Source: Pseudomonas sp. GM80
GTDB taxonomy: Bacteria; Pseudomonadota; Gammaproteobacteria; Pseudomonadales; Pseudomonadaceae
Direction of reading: 5' to 3'
Assembly: GCF_000282515.1 (NCBI RefSeq)
Contig: NZ_AKJD01000039.1
Coordinates: forward strand, 1-64,000
DNA length: 64,000 nucleotides
This document shows, in pieces, positions 30,053 through 40,639 of the stretch (the first letter of the stretch is position 1; each line of letters opens with the position of its first letter). A program made the translations under genes and the position numbers. The notes below the pieces were generated by a model. The model searched no databases, was not told where the DNA came from, and saw only the letters and a list, made by a program, of their open reading frames with translations.

Positions 30053-30237
30053 GAATGCTCCTTACGGGTTGTAGCCTGCCGCTCAAAAACGGTCAGACAA
30101 GGAGTGAATGACACTTATGGACTTGCTGGCGCGGGGCACATGCGTGCCTGCCGTCACAGCAAGGGGCGCAATTGTAGAGAAGGGACAGAAGAGGTGCAAG
30201 GCAATTGGTGATTATTTGAACAATCACCAATAAACAC

Positions 30238-30321
30238 TGTAGGAGCTGCCGCAGGCTGCGATCTTTTGATTTTGCTTTAAAGACAAGATCAACAGATCGC
30301 AGCCTTCGGCAGCTCCTACAG
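30238..30321. repeat. REP palindrome, GTAGGAGCTGCCG family
   Basis: TGTAGGAGCTGCCGCAGGCT ... AGCCTTCGGCAGCTCCTACA lies between rlmB (5 bases from its stop) and the rpsF promoter region. The remaining gap 30053-30237 holds no gene. Confidence 0.85.
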
Positions 30322-30326
30322 GGGGC

Positions 30327-31091
30327 TTATTTCTTGGCAGCAGGCTTGGCTTTTACGCCGCGTTGGCGCTGGGCCTCGAACAGGCAGACGCCCGTAGCGA
30401 CCGAGACGTTGAGGCTGCTGACGCTACCGGCCATCGGCAGTTTCACCAGATAGTCGCAGTGCTCGCGAGTCAGGCGACGCATGCCTTTGCCTTCGGCGCC
30501 CATGATCAGAATGGTCGGGCCCGTCAGATCCTGGTCGTAAATGCTGACTTCAGCTTCGCCTGCCGTGCCGACAACCCACAGACCGCGCTGCTGAAGCTTT
30601 TCCAGCGTGCGCGCAAGGTTGGTTACAGCGACCAACGGAATCACTTCCGCCGCGCCGCAAGCGACTTTACGCACCACCGGAGTCAGGGTTGCCGACTTGT
30701 CTTTCGGCACGATCACCGCCAGCGCGCCGGCCGCATCGGCCGAACGCAGGCAGGCACCGAGGTTGTGCGGATCGGTCACGCCGTCGAGCACCAGCAGCAA
30801 CGGTGCGCCATCGGTGCGATCAAGCAGCTCGTCGAGCATCGCTTCGCCCCAGACCTGGCTTGGGCTCACTTCAGCGACCACGCCCTGATGAACGCCTTCA
30901 ACCCAGGCGTCCATTTCGCGGCGCTCGGCCTGACCGACCTGGACACGATTTTCGTTGGCCAGCTCCACCAGCGTCTGCACGCGCGGATCGTTGCGGCTTT
31001 CCGCCAGCCAGATCTGCTTGACGCGCTTCGGGTGGTGACGCAGCAACGCTTCTACCGCGTGAACGCCGTAGATTTTTTCCAACTGACTCAT
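30327..31091 (-). CDS. rlmB: 23S rRNA (guanosine-2'-O-) methyltransferase RlmB
   Basis: This 254-aa SpoU/TrmH-type SPOUT enzyme methylates the 2'-OH of G2251 in 23S rRNA. Motifs are VTDPHNLGACLRSADAAG near residue 108, ILIMGAEGKGMRRLT near 193 and the knot end LNVSVATGVCLFEAQRQR near 225. The N-terminal substrate-binding domain begins LEKIYGVHAVEALL. Its ATG overlaps the rnr stop by 4 bases, so the two RNA-acting enzymes are co-translated. Confidence 0.97.
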   Translation of the reverse strand: MSQLEKIYGVHAVEALLRHHPKRVKQIWLAESRNDPRVQTLVELANENRVQVGQAERREMDAWVEGVHQGVVAEVSPSQVWGEAMLDELLDRTDGAPLLLVLDGVTDPHNLGACLRSADAAGALAVIVPKDKSATLTPVVRKVACGAAEVIPLVAVTNLARTLEKLQQRGLWVVGTAGEAEVSIYDQDLTGPTILIMGAEGKGMRRLTREHCDYLVKLPMAGSVSSLNVSVATGVCLFEAQRQRGVKAKPAAKK

Positions 31092-33718
31092 GACTTCGCC
31101 TTCGGTTTACGTGCCCCGCCACTTTTGGCTGGAGCAGAACCCGCTTTTGGCGGGCCTTTACGATGTTTGCTCGGTTTTGCTGGCTTGCCGCCGGAGGCCT
31201 TTTCAGGCGCCGACCGCCCGGTCTTTCCCCCAGGCGCCGCTTTACCACCGTTTTTGGCGTCGGAAAGCAGAGCCTTCTTCATTTCACGGCTTTTACGCAG
31301 CTCGGCGTTTTTCGCCACAGCGTCGCTTGGGCGATAGGCTTCAGCAGCTTTCTCTTTGGCCGGTCGACGACCAGCGGTTTTCGCTGGCGCCGCTTCGGCC
31401 TTTTCCTTCGCGGCTGGCGCGGCAGTTTCAGCACCACGCTTCTTGCGACCGATCGGCGCGCTGATGGTTTTTTCAGCCATCTCGAAGTCGATCTTGCGTT
31501 CGTCGAGGTCAACGCGCATCACGCGCACTTCAACGGTATCGCCGAGACGGAAGCTGCGACCGGTGCGCTCGCCCGCCAGGCGGTGATGCACAGGATCGAA
31601 GTGGTAGTAATCGCCCGGCAGCGCGGTGACGTGCACCAGGCCTTCGACGTAGATATCGGTCAGTTCGACGAACAGACCAAAACCGGTCACTGCAGTGATT
31701 ACACCCGGGAACGACTCGCCCACGCGATCCTTCATGAACTCGCACTTGAGCCAGTTCACCACGTCGCGGGTCGCTTCATCGGCACGGCGCTCGCTCATCG
31801 AGCACTGCTCGCCGAGTTGCTCCAGCGCCGCTTCGTCGTACGGATAGATACGCGCTTTCGGAATGGTCATCGCACCGGCACGGCGAACGTGCGGGGTGTC
31901 CTGTTTCGAATGGATCACGCTGCGGATCGCGCGGTGCGTGAGCAAATCCGGGTAACGACGGATCGGCGAAGTGAAGTGGGTATAGGCTTCGTAATTCAGG
32001 CCGAAGTGGCCCTGATTGTCAGCGCTGTACACCGCTTGGCTCAGCGATCGCAGCATCACGGTCTGGATCAGGTGGAAATCCGGACGATCCTTGATGCTTG
32101 CCAGCAGTGCCTGGTAGTCCTTCGGCGACGGGCCGTCTTTGCCTTTATGCAGGGACAGGCCGAGCTCGCCAAGGAAGGCGCGGAGTTTTTCCAGACGCTC
32201 CGGTGGCGGGCCGTCGTGAACGCGGTACAGCGCAGGAATTTCGTGCTTCTTGAGGAATTCGGCGGTGGCCACGTTGGCCGCCAGCATGCATTCTTCGATC
32301 AGCTTGTGCGCATCGTTACGGGTGGTCGGACGGATCTCGGCAATCTTGCGCTCGGTACCGAAGATGATCCGGGTTTCCTGCGTTTCGAAATCGATCGCGC
32401 CACGTACGTGACGAGCAGCCAACAGAACCTTGTACAGCGCATACAGCTGCTTGAGGTGCGGCAGAACGTCGCTGTACTCACCGCGAAGCTGACGCGCCTC
32501 GGTGATTTTCGGCGTTTCCAGCATCGCGCTGACTTTGTTGTACGTCAGGCGAGCGTGGGAGTGGATCACCGCTTCATAGAAGCAGTAGTCGGTCATTTCG
32601 CCGGATTTGGAGATGGTCATCTCGCAAACCATGGCCAGACGATCGACGTGTGGGTTCAGCGAGCACAGGCCGTTGGACAACTGCTCAGGCAGCATCGGCA
32701 CCACGCGCTCGGGGAAATACACCGAGTTGCCGCGCACTTGCGCTTCGTTGTCCAGCGCCGAACCGATTTTCACGTAGCTGGAAACGTCGGCAATCGCCAC
32801 GTACAACTTCCAGCCGCCGGAGAACAGGCGCAGCTTGCCCGGTTTGGCTTCGCAGTAAACAGCATCGTCGAAGTCGCGGGCATCTTCGCCGTCGATGGTG
32901 ACGAACGGCAGATGGCGCAGATCGACGCGCTTCTCTTTGTCTTTTTCTTCGACTTCCGGCTTGAGCTTGGCCGCTTCTTTCAGTACGGCTTCAGGCCAGA
33001 CGTGCGGAATGTCGTAGGTGCGCAGGGCGACATCGATTTCCATGCCCGGCGCCATGTAGTTGCCGACCACTTCGACCACGTCGCCTTGCGGCTGGAAGCG
33101 CGGCGTCGGCCAGTGGGTGATTTTCACCTCGACGAACTGACCGATCTGCGCGTTGGCGTTGCGGCCCGGCGTGACCAGCACTTCTTGCTGGATCTTCGGG
33201 TTGTCGGCAACGACGAAACCAATGCCGCCTTCTTCAAAGTAGCGACCGACGATGGTTTCGTGAGCACGCGACACGACTTCGACGATCACGCCTTCACGGC
33301 GACCACGACGATCAAGACCGGAAACACGGGCCAGCGCACGGTCACCGTCGAACACCAGACGCATTTGCGCCGGGCTCATGAACAGGTCATCGCTGCCGTC
33401 GTCCGGCACCAGGAAGCCGAAACCGTCACGGTGACCGCTGATGCGACCGAGGATCAGGTCAAGCTTGTCGACCGGCGCGTAGGTGCCACGACGGGTGTAG
33501 ATCAGTTGTGCGTCGCGCTCCATGGCGCGCAGACGGCGGCGCAGGGCTTCGATCTGGTCTTCGGTGGTCAGACCGAACTCTTCGACCAGTTGCTCGCGGG
33601 CAGCAGGCGAACCCCGATCGGCGAGGTGCGCCAGGATCAGTTCGCGGCTAGGAATAGGGTTTTCATATTTTTCCGCTTCACGAGCGGCCTCGGGATCGAG
33701 GGACTGCCAATCGGCCAT
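31088..33718 (-). CDS. rnr: Ribonuclease R
   Basis: This 876-aa 3'-to-5' exoribonuclease degrades structured RNA. Domains in order: N-terminal helix-turn-helix (residues about 20-90), cold-shock domains (about 90-260), RNB catalytic domain with DGEDARDFDDAVYC near 278, S1 domain (ITAVTGFGLFVELTDIYVEGL near 655), and a Lys/Ala-rich tail of about 130 residues that likely binds RNA or ribosomes. It is the first gene of rnr-rlmB. Confidence 0.97.
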   Translation of the reverse strand: MADWQSLDPEAAREAEKYENPIPSRELILAHLADRGSPAAREQLVEEFGLTTEDQIEALRRRLRAMERDAQLIYTRRGTYAPVDKLDLILGRISGHRDGFGFLVPDDGSDDLFMSPAQMRLVFDGDRALARVSGLDRRGRREGVIVEVVSRAHETIVGRYFEEGGIGFVVADNPKIQQEVLVTPGRNANAQIGQFVEVKITHWPTPRFQPQGDVVEVVGNYMAPGMEIDVALRTYDIPHVWPEAVLKEAAKLKPEVEEKDKEKRVDLRHLPFVTIDGEDARDFDDAVYCEAKPGKLRLFSGGWKLYVAIADVSSYVKIGSALDNEAQVRGNSVYFPERVVPMLPEQLSNGLCSLNPHVDRLAMVCEMTISKSGEMTDYCFYEAVIHSHARLTYNKVSAMLETPKITEARQLRGEYSDVLPHLKQLYALYKVLLAARHVRGAIDFETQETRIIFGTERKIAEIRPTTRNDAHKLIEECMLAANVATAEFLKKHEIPALYRVHDGPPPERLEKLRAFLGELGLSLHKGKDGPSPKDYQALLASIKDRPDFHLIQTVMLRSLSQAVYSADNQGHFGLNYEAYTHFTSPIRRYPDLLTHRAIRSVIHSKQDTPHVRRAGAMTIPKARIYPYDEAALEQLGEQCSMSERRADEATRDVVNWLKCEFMKDRVGESFPGVITAVTGFGLFVELTDIYVEGLVHVTALPGDYYHFDPVHHRLAGERTGRSFRLGDTVEVRVMRVDLDERKIDFEMAEKTISAPIGRKKRGAETAAPAAKEKAEAAPAKTAGRRPAKEKAAEAYRPSDAVAKNAELRKSREMKKALLSDAKNGGKAAPGGKTGRSAPEKASGGKPAKPSKHRKGPPKAGSAPAKSGGARKPKAKS

Positions 33719-33879
33719 TAGAGAGTTTTCACCTTGTCTATATGCGGGTTAGTTTGGCATAGGCGCCATGAAACGGGAAATTTCCGACTCTATAAGGCCC
33801 ATATCAGGGCCTGCAGCGTCACTTGGAAGCCGTTTTGAACACCGCCGGTAAAAAAAATCATGTTTTTTGCAGAGAGGGG

Positions 33880-33908
33880 TTTACAGTTAAAAAGACGCTC
33901 CGTATAGT
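33880..33908 (+). promoter_or_regulatory. Promoter of first tRNA-Leu gene
   Basis: -35 TTTACA (33880-33885) and -10 TATAGT (33903-33908) are separated by 17 bases. The -10 is followed by GCGCGCC, a GC-rich discriminator as expected for a stringently controlled stable-RNA promoter. Confidence 0.85.
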
Positions 33909-33944
33909 GCGCGCCATCGACGACGCACAAGCGTTGCCGATACT

Positions 33945-34031
33945 GCCCAGATGGTGAAATTGGTAGACACGCCAGCTTCAGGTGCTGGTGACCTTACGGT
34001 CGTGGAAGTTCGAGTCTTCTTCTGGGCACCA
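33945..34031 (+). tRNA. tRNA-Leu (anticodon CAG), copy 1
   Basis: This 87-nt tRNA includes an encoded CCA. The acceptor stem GCCCAGA pairs with TCTGGGC; the anticodon stem CCAGC/GCTGG holds the loop TTCAGGT, giving anticodon CAG (reads CUG). A long variable arm (TGACCTTACGGTCG) marks a class II tRNA such as Leu; the T-arm contains GTTCGAGTC. Confidence 0.97.
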
Positions 34032-34070
34032 ATTTCGAGATTGAGACTAGATCAGTTTCAAGGCTCACAC

Positions 34071-34096
34071 AAAAACCCGCGAAAGCGGGTTTTTTG
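34071..34096 (+). terminator. Terminator of first tRNA-Leu
   Basis: ACCCGC-GAAA-GCGGGT is followed by TTTTT. The same hairpin follows the second copy. Confidence 0.9.
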
Positions 34097-34148
34097 CATT
34101 CTAAGCCCAGGTTTTCTTAAAACTGATTTATTAAAATTAAATCAGGGG

Positions 34149-34177
34149 TTTACAGATCAAAAGACGCTCCGTATAGT
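34149..34177 (+). promoter_or_regulatory. Promoter of second tRNA-Leu gene
   Basis: -35 TTTACA (34149-34154), 17-base spacer, -10 TATAGT (34172-34177). The surrounding sequence GGGGTTTACAG and AAAGACGCTCCG is shared with the first copy, showing that the whole transcription unit was duplicated. Confidence 0.85.
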
Positions 34178-34212
34178 GCGCCACATCAACAGCGGCAACG
34201 CTGGCGATGATT

Positions 34213-34299
34213 GCCCAGATGGTGAAATTGGTAGACACGCCAGCTTCAGGTGCTGGTGACCGCAAGGTCGTGGAAGTTCGAGTCTTCTTCTGGGCACCA
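34213..34299 (+). tRNA. tRNA-Leu (anticodon CAG), copy 2
   Basis: Same length and fold as copy 1. The only difference seen is in the variable arm: TGACCGCAAGGTCG instead of TGACCTTACGGTCG, preserving the stem. CCA is encoded. Confidence 0.97.
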
Positions 34300-34332
34300 A
34301 TTCAAATCCAAGGTTACGACCATGGATTTCAC

Positions 34333-34356
34333 AAAAACCCGCGAAAGCGGGTTTTT
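34333..34356 (+). terminator. Terminator of second tRNA-Leu
   Basis: ACCCGC-GAAA-GCGGGT followed by TTTT; identical stem to the first copy. Confidence 0.88.
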
Positions 34357-34389
34357 GCGTTTCTGCCTTCCAGAAAACCAGAATCCCAC

Positions 34390-34481
34390 TGTAGGAGCTG
34401 CCGAAGGCTGCGATCTCTTGATCTTGCTTGTGATTGCCCAAAAACAAGATCAAAAGATCGCAGCCTTCGGCAGCTCCTACA
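34390..34481. repeat. REP palindrome, GTAGGAGCTGCCG family
   Basis: TGTAGGAGCTGCCGAAGGCT and AGCCTTCGGCAGCTCCTACA bracket a loop of about 50 bases, between the tRNA terminator and the iron-transport promoter. Confidence 0.85.
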
Positions 34482-34518
34482 TGAACGCAGAGCCTCTCGC
34501 AAGGCGCACTTGAGAAAC

Positions 34519-34537
34519 AATATCGTTTATCATTGTT
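34519..34537 (+). promoter_or_regulatory. Possible Fur box of the iron transporter
   Basis: AATATCGTTTATCATTGTT matches 12 of 19 positions of the Fur consensus GATAATGATAATCATTATC, with the right half ATCATT well preserved. It is centred about 47 bases upstream of the binding-protein ATG. By-eye call; a matrix scan is needed. Confidence 0.4.
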
Positions 34538-34574
34538 GCAAGTTTTTGCAATGCGACAGTGAGGAACCCTGCGA

Positions 34575-35585
34575 ATGACGTTTCGAAATACCCTGCGCCG
34601 AGGCCTGACCTTCACCCTCCTCGGCCTGGCGCTCGCCACTCCCCTCACCCAGGCTGCCGATGCGGTTTCCCTGACTCTCTATAACGGCCAGCACAAGGAA
34701 GTCGGCGACGCGATCGCCAAAGCCTTCGAAGCCAAGACCGGCATTCACGTCAATGTCCGCAAAGGCAGCAGCAACCAGCTCGCCAGCCAGGTCATCGAAG
34801 AGGGCGACCGCTCCCCCGCCGACGTGATCTACACCGAAGAATCGCCGCCACTGAACAATCTCGGCGAACTCGGCCTGCTGGCAAAAACCGATGACGCCAC
34901 TTTGGCCGTCCTGCCGGAAAAATACGTCGCCGGCAACGGCACCTGGATCGGCGTGACGGCGCGCGTTCGCGTGGTTGCCTACAACCCGAAACTGGTCGAT
35001 GAAAAAGACCTGCCGAAATCGGTGATGGAATTCTCTGATCCGCAGTGGCAAGGCAAAGTCGGCTTCGTACCGACCAGCGGCGCATTCCAGGAACAGGCCG
35101 TAGCCATCATAAAGATGCACGATCGCGACGCCGCCGAAGAATGGCTGACGGGCCTGCGCGCGTTCGGCAAGACCTACAGCAACAACATGGTTGCGCTCAA
35201 AGCCGTGGAAAACGGCGAAGTCGCTACCGTGCTGGTGAACAATTACTACTGGTTTGCCCTGCAACGCGAGAAAGGCAAACTCGACTCGAAACTGCATTAT
35301 TTCACTGGCGGCGACGTCGGTGGCTTGATCACCGTATCCAGTGCTGCCGTGCTGAAATCCAGCAAACATCCAAAAGAAGCCCAGCAATTTCTTGCCTACA
35401 TGGCCAGCGAAGAAGGTCAGCGCGTGATCACTCAGACCACCGCCGAATACCCGCTGCACAAAGGCATGGAATCGGATCGCGGGCTCAAGCCGTTCAGCGA
35501 ACTGGAAGCACCGAACGTAACGCCGGCCGATCTGGGCAATGCCGAAGAAGCGCTGGAACTGGAACGTGAAGTTGGCTTGAACTGA
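34575..35585 (+). CDS. Iron(III) ABC transporter periplasmic binding protein
   Basis: This 336-aa FbpA/FutA-type protein binds ferric iron in the periplasm and hands it to the permease. The signal peptide runs to about residue 27 (LALATPLTQA/ADAV). The mature protein begins LTLYNGQHKEVGDAIAKAF, and NNYYWFALQRE near residue 218 carries the paired tyrosines that ligate iron in this family. GAGGAA lies 8 bases before the ATG. The permease gene overlaps its stop by one base. No ATPase gene is adjacent, so one must be encoded elsewhere. Confidence 0.9.
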   Translation: MTFRNTLRRGLTFTLLGLALATPLTQAADAVSLTLYNGQHKEVGDAIAKAFEAKTGIHVNVRKGSSNQLASQVIEEGDRSPADVIYTEESPPLNNLGELGLLAKTDDATLAVLPEKYVAGNGTWIGVTARVRVVAYNPKLVDEKDLPKSVMEFSDPQWQGKVGFVPTSGAFQEQAVAIIKMHDRDAAEEWLTGLRAFGKTYSNNMVALKAVENGEVATVLVNNYYWFALQREKGKLDSKLHYFTGGDVGGLITVSSAAVLKSSKHPKEAQQFLAYMASEEGQRVITQTTAEYPLHKGMESDRGLKPFSELEAPNVTPADLGNAEEALELEREVGLN

Positions 35586-37150
35586 TGGCCGCATCGTTAT
35601 CCGCCCCCGCCGCGCGCGGGGGTTACGTACCAAAGCGCAAGCGGCCGTCGATCTGGCTGGTGCTGCCTGTGTTGCTGCTGGTGGTGCTAAGCCTTTTGCC
35701 GCTCGCCTACGTCGGACTGAAAGCCTGGCAGGCCGGCTGGGCCGAGGCGCTGCACTTGCTGTGGCGCCCGTACGTGTTCGGCCTGCTGCGCAATACGCTG
35801 GCACTGATGGTTGGGGTAACCCTCACCTGCGGCGTGATTGGTCTGTCGCTCGCCTGGCTGCTGGAACGCAGCAATTTGCCCGGCCGGCGTCTATGGGGCG
35901 TGATTCTGTGTCTGCCGTTCGCAGTGCCGGCATTTGTCAGCAGTTTCACCTGGGTTTCGCTGAGCGCGCAGTTCGAAGGGCTGGGCGGGGCGATTCTGGT
36001 CATGAGCCTGTCGAAATACCCGCTGATCTTTCTGCCGGTAGCGGCAACCCTTCGCAATCTTGATCCGTCGCTTGAAGAGTCTGCCCGCACGCTGGGGCAG
36101 AATCGCTGGGGGGTGTTTTTCCGCGTCACCCTGCCGCTGCTTTGGCCGTCGTTGTTGGCCGGTTCGCTGTTGATTGCTTTGCACATGCTGGTGGAATTCG
36201 GCGCGCTGTCGATCATCGGCCTGCAAACCTTCACCACGGCGATCTATCAACAGTTCGAACTGGAATTCAGTAACGCCAACGCGGCGATGCTTTCTGCGGT
36301 GCTGCTGGCGCTGTGCCTGGTGTTGTTGTGGCTGGAGCTGCGTGTGCGCGGCAAAGGCCGGCATGTGCGCACCGGCCAAGGCGCGGCGCGCCAGGCTGAA
36401 CAGGTTAGGCTGGGACCATGGGCCACGGTCGGTCAGTTGTATTGCCTGATGCTGGCGATTGTCGGCAGCGGGATTCCACTGGGCATGCTGGCCTACTGGC
36501 TCGCGGTCGGTTCGTCGGCAGCGTTTCCGGTGGCGGCGATTACTGAAGCATTGCTGTCGTCGCTGGCACTGTCGCTCGGTGGCGCGGCGCTGTGCCTGGT
36601 ACTGGCGGTGCCGGTCGGGTTGTTGGTGGTGCGTTACAAAGGCCAACTGGCGATCTGGGCCGAACGCCTGCCATATCTGTTACACGCGTTGCCGGGCCTG
36701 GTGATTGCGCTGACGCTGGTGTATTTCGCCCTGCATTACGTGCCGGCGCTGTATCAGACTTCAGGATTGCTGCTGATCGCTTATGCGCTGCTGTTTCTGC
36801 CATTGGCGCAGGCACCGATCCGTACGGCGCTGAACAAAGCTGCGCCGCAGCTGGAAGAGGCTGCACGCACGCTGGGCGCTTCGTCGTTCACAGCGTTTTG
36901 CCGAGTGACGCTGCCGATCATCTTCTCGGCATTGGGCGCGGCGTTTGCGCTGGTGTTTCTCGATGCGATGAAGGAATTGACGGCGACGTTGCTGTTGAGT
37001 CCGACCGGGCTTAATACGCTGGCGACCGAGGTCTGGGCGCATACCGCGAACGTCGAGTTTGCGGCGGCGGCGCCTTATGCGGCGTTGTTGATTTTGGTTT
37101 CCGGGTTGCCGGTTTATCTGTTGACGACGCGGATGTATTTGAGCCGCTGA
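35585..37150 (+). CDS. Iron(III) ABC transporter permease
   Basis: This 521-aa FbpB-type permease has two fused halves of about six helices each. Each half carries a coupling motif: LEESARTLGQNRWGVFFRVTLP near residue 160 and LEEAARTLGASSFTAFCRVTLP near 425 (partial strings). Start codon overlaps the upstream TGA (TGATG), so translation is coupled. It ends against a REP element and converges on the chemoreceptor gene. Confidence 0.92.
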   Translation: MAASLSAPAARGGYVPKRKRPSIWLVLPVLLLVVLSLLPLAYVGLKAWQAGWAEALHLLWRPYVFGLLRNTLALMVGVTLTCGVIGLSLAWLLERSNLPGRRLWGVILCLPFAVPAFVSSFTWVSLSAQFEGLGGAILVMSLSKYPLIFLPVAATLRNLDPSLEESARTLGQNRWGVFFRVTLPLLWPSLLAGSLLIALHMLVEFGALSIIGLQTFTTAIYQQFELEFSNANAAMLSAVLLALCLVLLWLELRVRGKGRHVRTGQGAARQAEQVRLGPWATVGQLYCLMLAIVGSGIPLGMLAYWLAVGSSAAFPVAAITEALLSSLALSLGGAALCLVLAVPVGLLVVRYKGQLAIWAERLPYLLHALPGLVIALTLVYFALHYVPALYQTSGLLLIAYALLFLPLAQAPIRTALNKAAPQLEEAARTLGASSFTAFCRVTLPIIFSALGAAFALVFLDAMKELTATLLLSPTGLNTLATEVWAHTANVEFAAAAPYAALLILVSGLPVYLLTTRMYLSR

Positions 37151-37222
37151 AAGATCGCAGCCTGCGGCAGCTCCTACATGGGATTAATGTTGGAGCTGCC
37201 GCAGGCTGCGATCTTTTGATCT
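37151..37222. repeat. REP pair, GTAGGAGCTGCCG family, filling the gap between convergent genes
   Basis: AAGATCGCAGCCTGCGGCAG...CTACATG and TGGAGCTGCCGCAGGCTGCG...GATCTT fill the entire 71-base space between the permease stop and the chemoreceptor stop. Confidence 0.85.
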
Positions 37223-39156
37223 TAAGCCCTGAACTGCCCCAGACTGGCTTTCAGCTGTGCAGCCAAACCATCCAACACCTTGCCACTCGCCGTGGTTTCC
37301 ACGACCGCCTGCGCCGCCTTCTCGGCCTGCGCATGAATCGTCTCGACCCGTCCACGCACCGCCTGCGCACCCTGCGCCTGATGCGCTGCAGCCTGCGTCG
37401 CCAGGCCAATCGCCGCGTGCACCTGCTCGACCGACGTCTGCACCGATTGCTGCAACCGCGCGCTGTCACGCAACACCAGCAAACCTTCGCTGGCCTGACG
37501 CCCGGCCTGACCGATCGCCTCGACCGCCTCACGCGCACCCTGCTGCAAAGCAACAATGTGCGCCTGAATATCGCCGGTAGAACTTTGCGTCTTGCTCGCC
37601 AACGCACGCACCTCATCCGCCACTACCGCGAACCCACGCCCGGTTTCACCCGCGCGCGCTGCTTCAATTGCCGCGTTCAGTGCCAGCAAATTGGTCTGCT
37701 CGGCGATCCCGTGGATCACCGTCAGCACCACTTCAATCTGTTCACTCTGCTGCGCCAGTCGCTGGATGACTTTCGCTCCAGTGTCGACCTGCCCGGCCAA
37801 CGCCTCAATCAAGCCGCCGACCTTGGCCGACGTGCGCGTGTTCTCATCCGTGGCCTGACGAATATCCACCACCTGCTTCAACGCCGCCTGCATGGCGTGG
37901 CTTTCCGATTGCGCCTCATCAGCCATTTGCGACAGCGCGCGCAGGCTTTCCGCCACTTCGTCACGCTGCATCCCGGCCGCCGCATCGGCACCGGCATTGC
38001 GCAGAGTCATTGCGCCAATTTCGACGCCGGTGCGCTGCGCGACATCGCCCGCCTCGCGCACGATCGGCTGCAACTTATCCACAAAGCGATTGACCGCCGC
38101 GGCCATGTCGCCGATTTCGTCCTTGCTGTTGATCTGCACACGCTTGGTCAGATCACCCTCGCCCGCCGCCAGGTCATCCATCGCGGCATTGAGCATCTTC
38201 AGGCGATTGACCACGCGATGGCCCAACACCACAGCCAACAACAGCAGCACACCGCAGCCAACCAGCGCCAGGCCCAAGCCGATTCTCCAGCGCAGGGTCG
38301 CCGCTGCTTCTTGCACCGTGCTCGCGGTATTGGCCTTCATCTCGGCGGCGGTGGATTGCGCCGATTGCAGACGCGCTTGCATCGCCGTGGCGCTGTCCGC
38401 TGCAGCGCCTTTGAGGCTGTCGCCGACCAGTTGATCGCTGCTGGCGATCAGCGCCGAGAAACGTTTGTCCAGCGCTGCCAGATCAGTTTCCACCGAGGCC
38501 GTGGAAACGCCCATCAGCACCTTGCCGATTTCCACGCCATTGGGGTTGATCGAGGCTTCGAGGTAGTAGACCGACGGATCGTTTTTCGCCGCATCCAGCA
38601 CTTTATCCAGCGCACGCTCGCCCTGGCCTTTTTCCAGCAAGGCCTTGTTGATCGGGTTTTCGCGATTGAGATAACGGGTCAAGTGCTGGCCGGTGGCGTC
38701 GTCGTAGACCACGAACAGCACATTGGGATTACGCTGGGCCCGGCGGGCGAATTCAGACAAGGTCGGCACGTCGCTGTCCCACATGGCGCGCGGTGCGACA
38801 GAGGCCAGCAACTGCGCCATGTCATTGGCCGAATCCTTCAGATCCTTTTCCAATGTCGTACGCAGTTGCGCCTGCTCGTCCTTCAGCCGCGAGGACAGAC
38901 CGGCAGTCAGGCGCTGACGGGTGCTGGCGGACAGGGCGTCGAGACTCGACGTGACTTCACGCCCCGCCTGCTCCAACTCGCCCGAGAGTTTCTGGCTGTC
39001 GGCGCCGAGGCGCACAGCCAAATCAGCTTCCAGCGCCGTGACGGTGCTCCGTGTCAGGGCGACGGCCACCAGCACTTGCACCAAAAGGGCGATACCAAGG
39101 GTAACGAATACCGGGCGCAACAAACGGCTTTGTAACAGTGAGAGAACGGCCGACAC
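37222..39156 (-). CDS. Methyl-accepting chemotaxis protein
   Basis: This 644-aa chemoreceptor has an N-terminal transmembrane helix ([18 protein letters not shown]), a periplasmic domain (about residues 40-285), a second helix ([20 protein letters not shown]), a HAMP domain ([16 protein letters not shown]) and a signalling domain whose hairpin tip is [19 protein letters not shown]. The GTG at 39156 is chosen because AGAGG lies 8 bases upstream and the reading gives [15 protein letters not shown] at once. The ATGs at 39183 and 39252 lack ribosome sites. The ligand is not predictable; no C-terminal CheR pentapeptide is present. Confidence 0.92.
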   Translation of the reverse strand: MSAVLSLLQSRLLRPVFVTLGIALLVQVLVAVALTRSTVTALEADLAVRLGADSQKLSGELEQAGREVTSSLDALSASTRQRLTAGLSSRLKDEQAQLRTTLEKDLKDSANDMAQLLASVAPRAMWDSDVPTLSEFARRAQRNPNVLFVVYDDATGQHLTRYLNRENPINKALLEKGQGERALDKVLDAAKNDPSVYYLEASINPNGVEIGKVLMGVSTASVETDLAALDKRFSALIASSDQLVGDSLKGAAADSATAMQARLQSAQSTAAEMKANTASTVQEAAATLRWRIGLGLALVGCGVLLLLAVVLGHRVVNRLKMLNAAMDDLAAGEGDLTKRVQINSKDEIGDMAAAVNRFVDKLQPIVREAGDVAQRTGVEIGAMTLRNAGADAAAGMQRDEVAESLRALSQMADEAQSESHAMQAALKQVVDIRQATDENTRTSAKVGGLIEALAGQVDTGAKVIQRLAQQSEQIEVVLTVIHGIAEQTNLLALNAAIEAARAGETGRGFAVVADEVRALASKTQSSTGDIQAHIVALQQGAREAVEAIGQAGRQASEGLLVLRDSARLQQSVQTSVEQVHAAIGLATQAAAHQAQGAQAVRGRVETIHAQAEKAAQAVVETTASGKVLDGLAAQLKASLGQFRA

Positions 39157-39247
39157 TGTGAATACCTCTACTTCTGACGCCATTAATTTGATGGCACTCT
39201 TGTAGGAAGATTCACAGCAAAGGTCATGCCGTCCAACAGGCATAAAC

Positions 39248-39281
39248 GACAAAGGCCCCGATTAAGGGGCCTTTGTTTTTT
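39248..39281 (-). terminator. Hairpin terminator after purA
   Basis: CAAAGGCCCC-GATTAA-GGGGCCTTTG lies 15 bases past the purA stop. The T-run is clean on the plus strand (TTTTTT) but broken on the minus strand (TCGTTT); since only purA is transcribed into it, it is assigned to purA. Confidence 0.7.
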
Positions 39282-39295
39282 ACATCAACGACTTA

Positions 39296-40639
<1,344 letters not shown>

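Noticed and set aside
39248..39281. Terminator in the plus direction before purA
   Set aside because: The T-run is better on the plus strand, but no plus-strand gene leads into it; assigned to purA on the minus strand with lower confidence.
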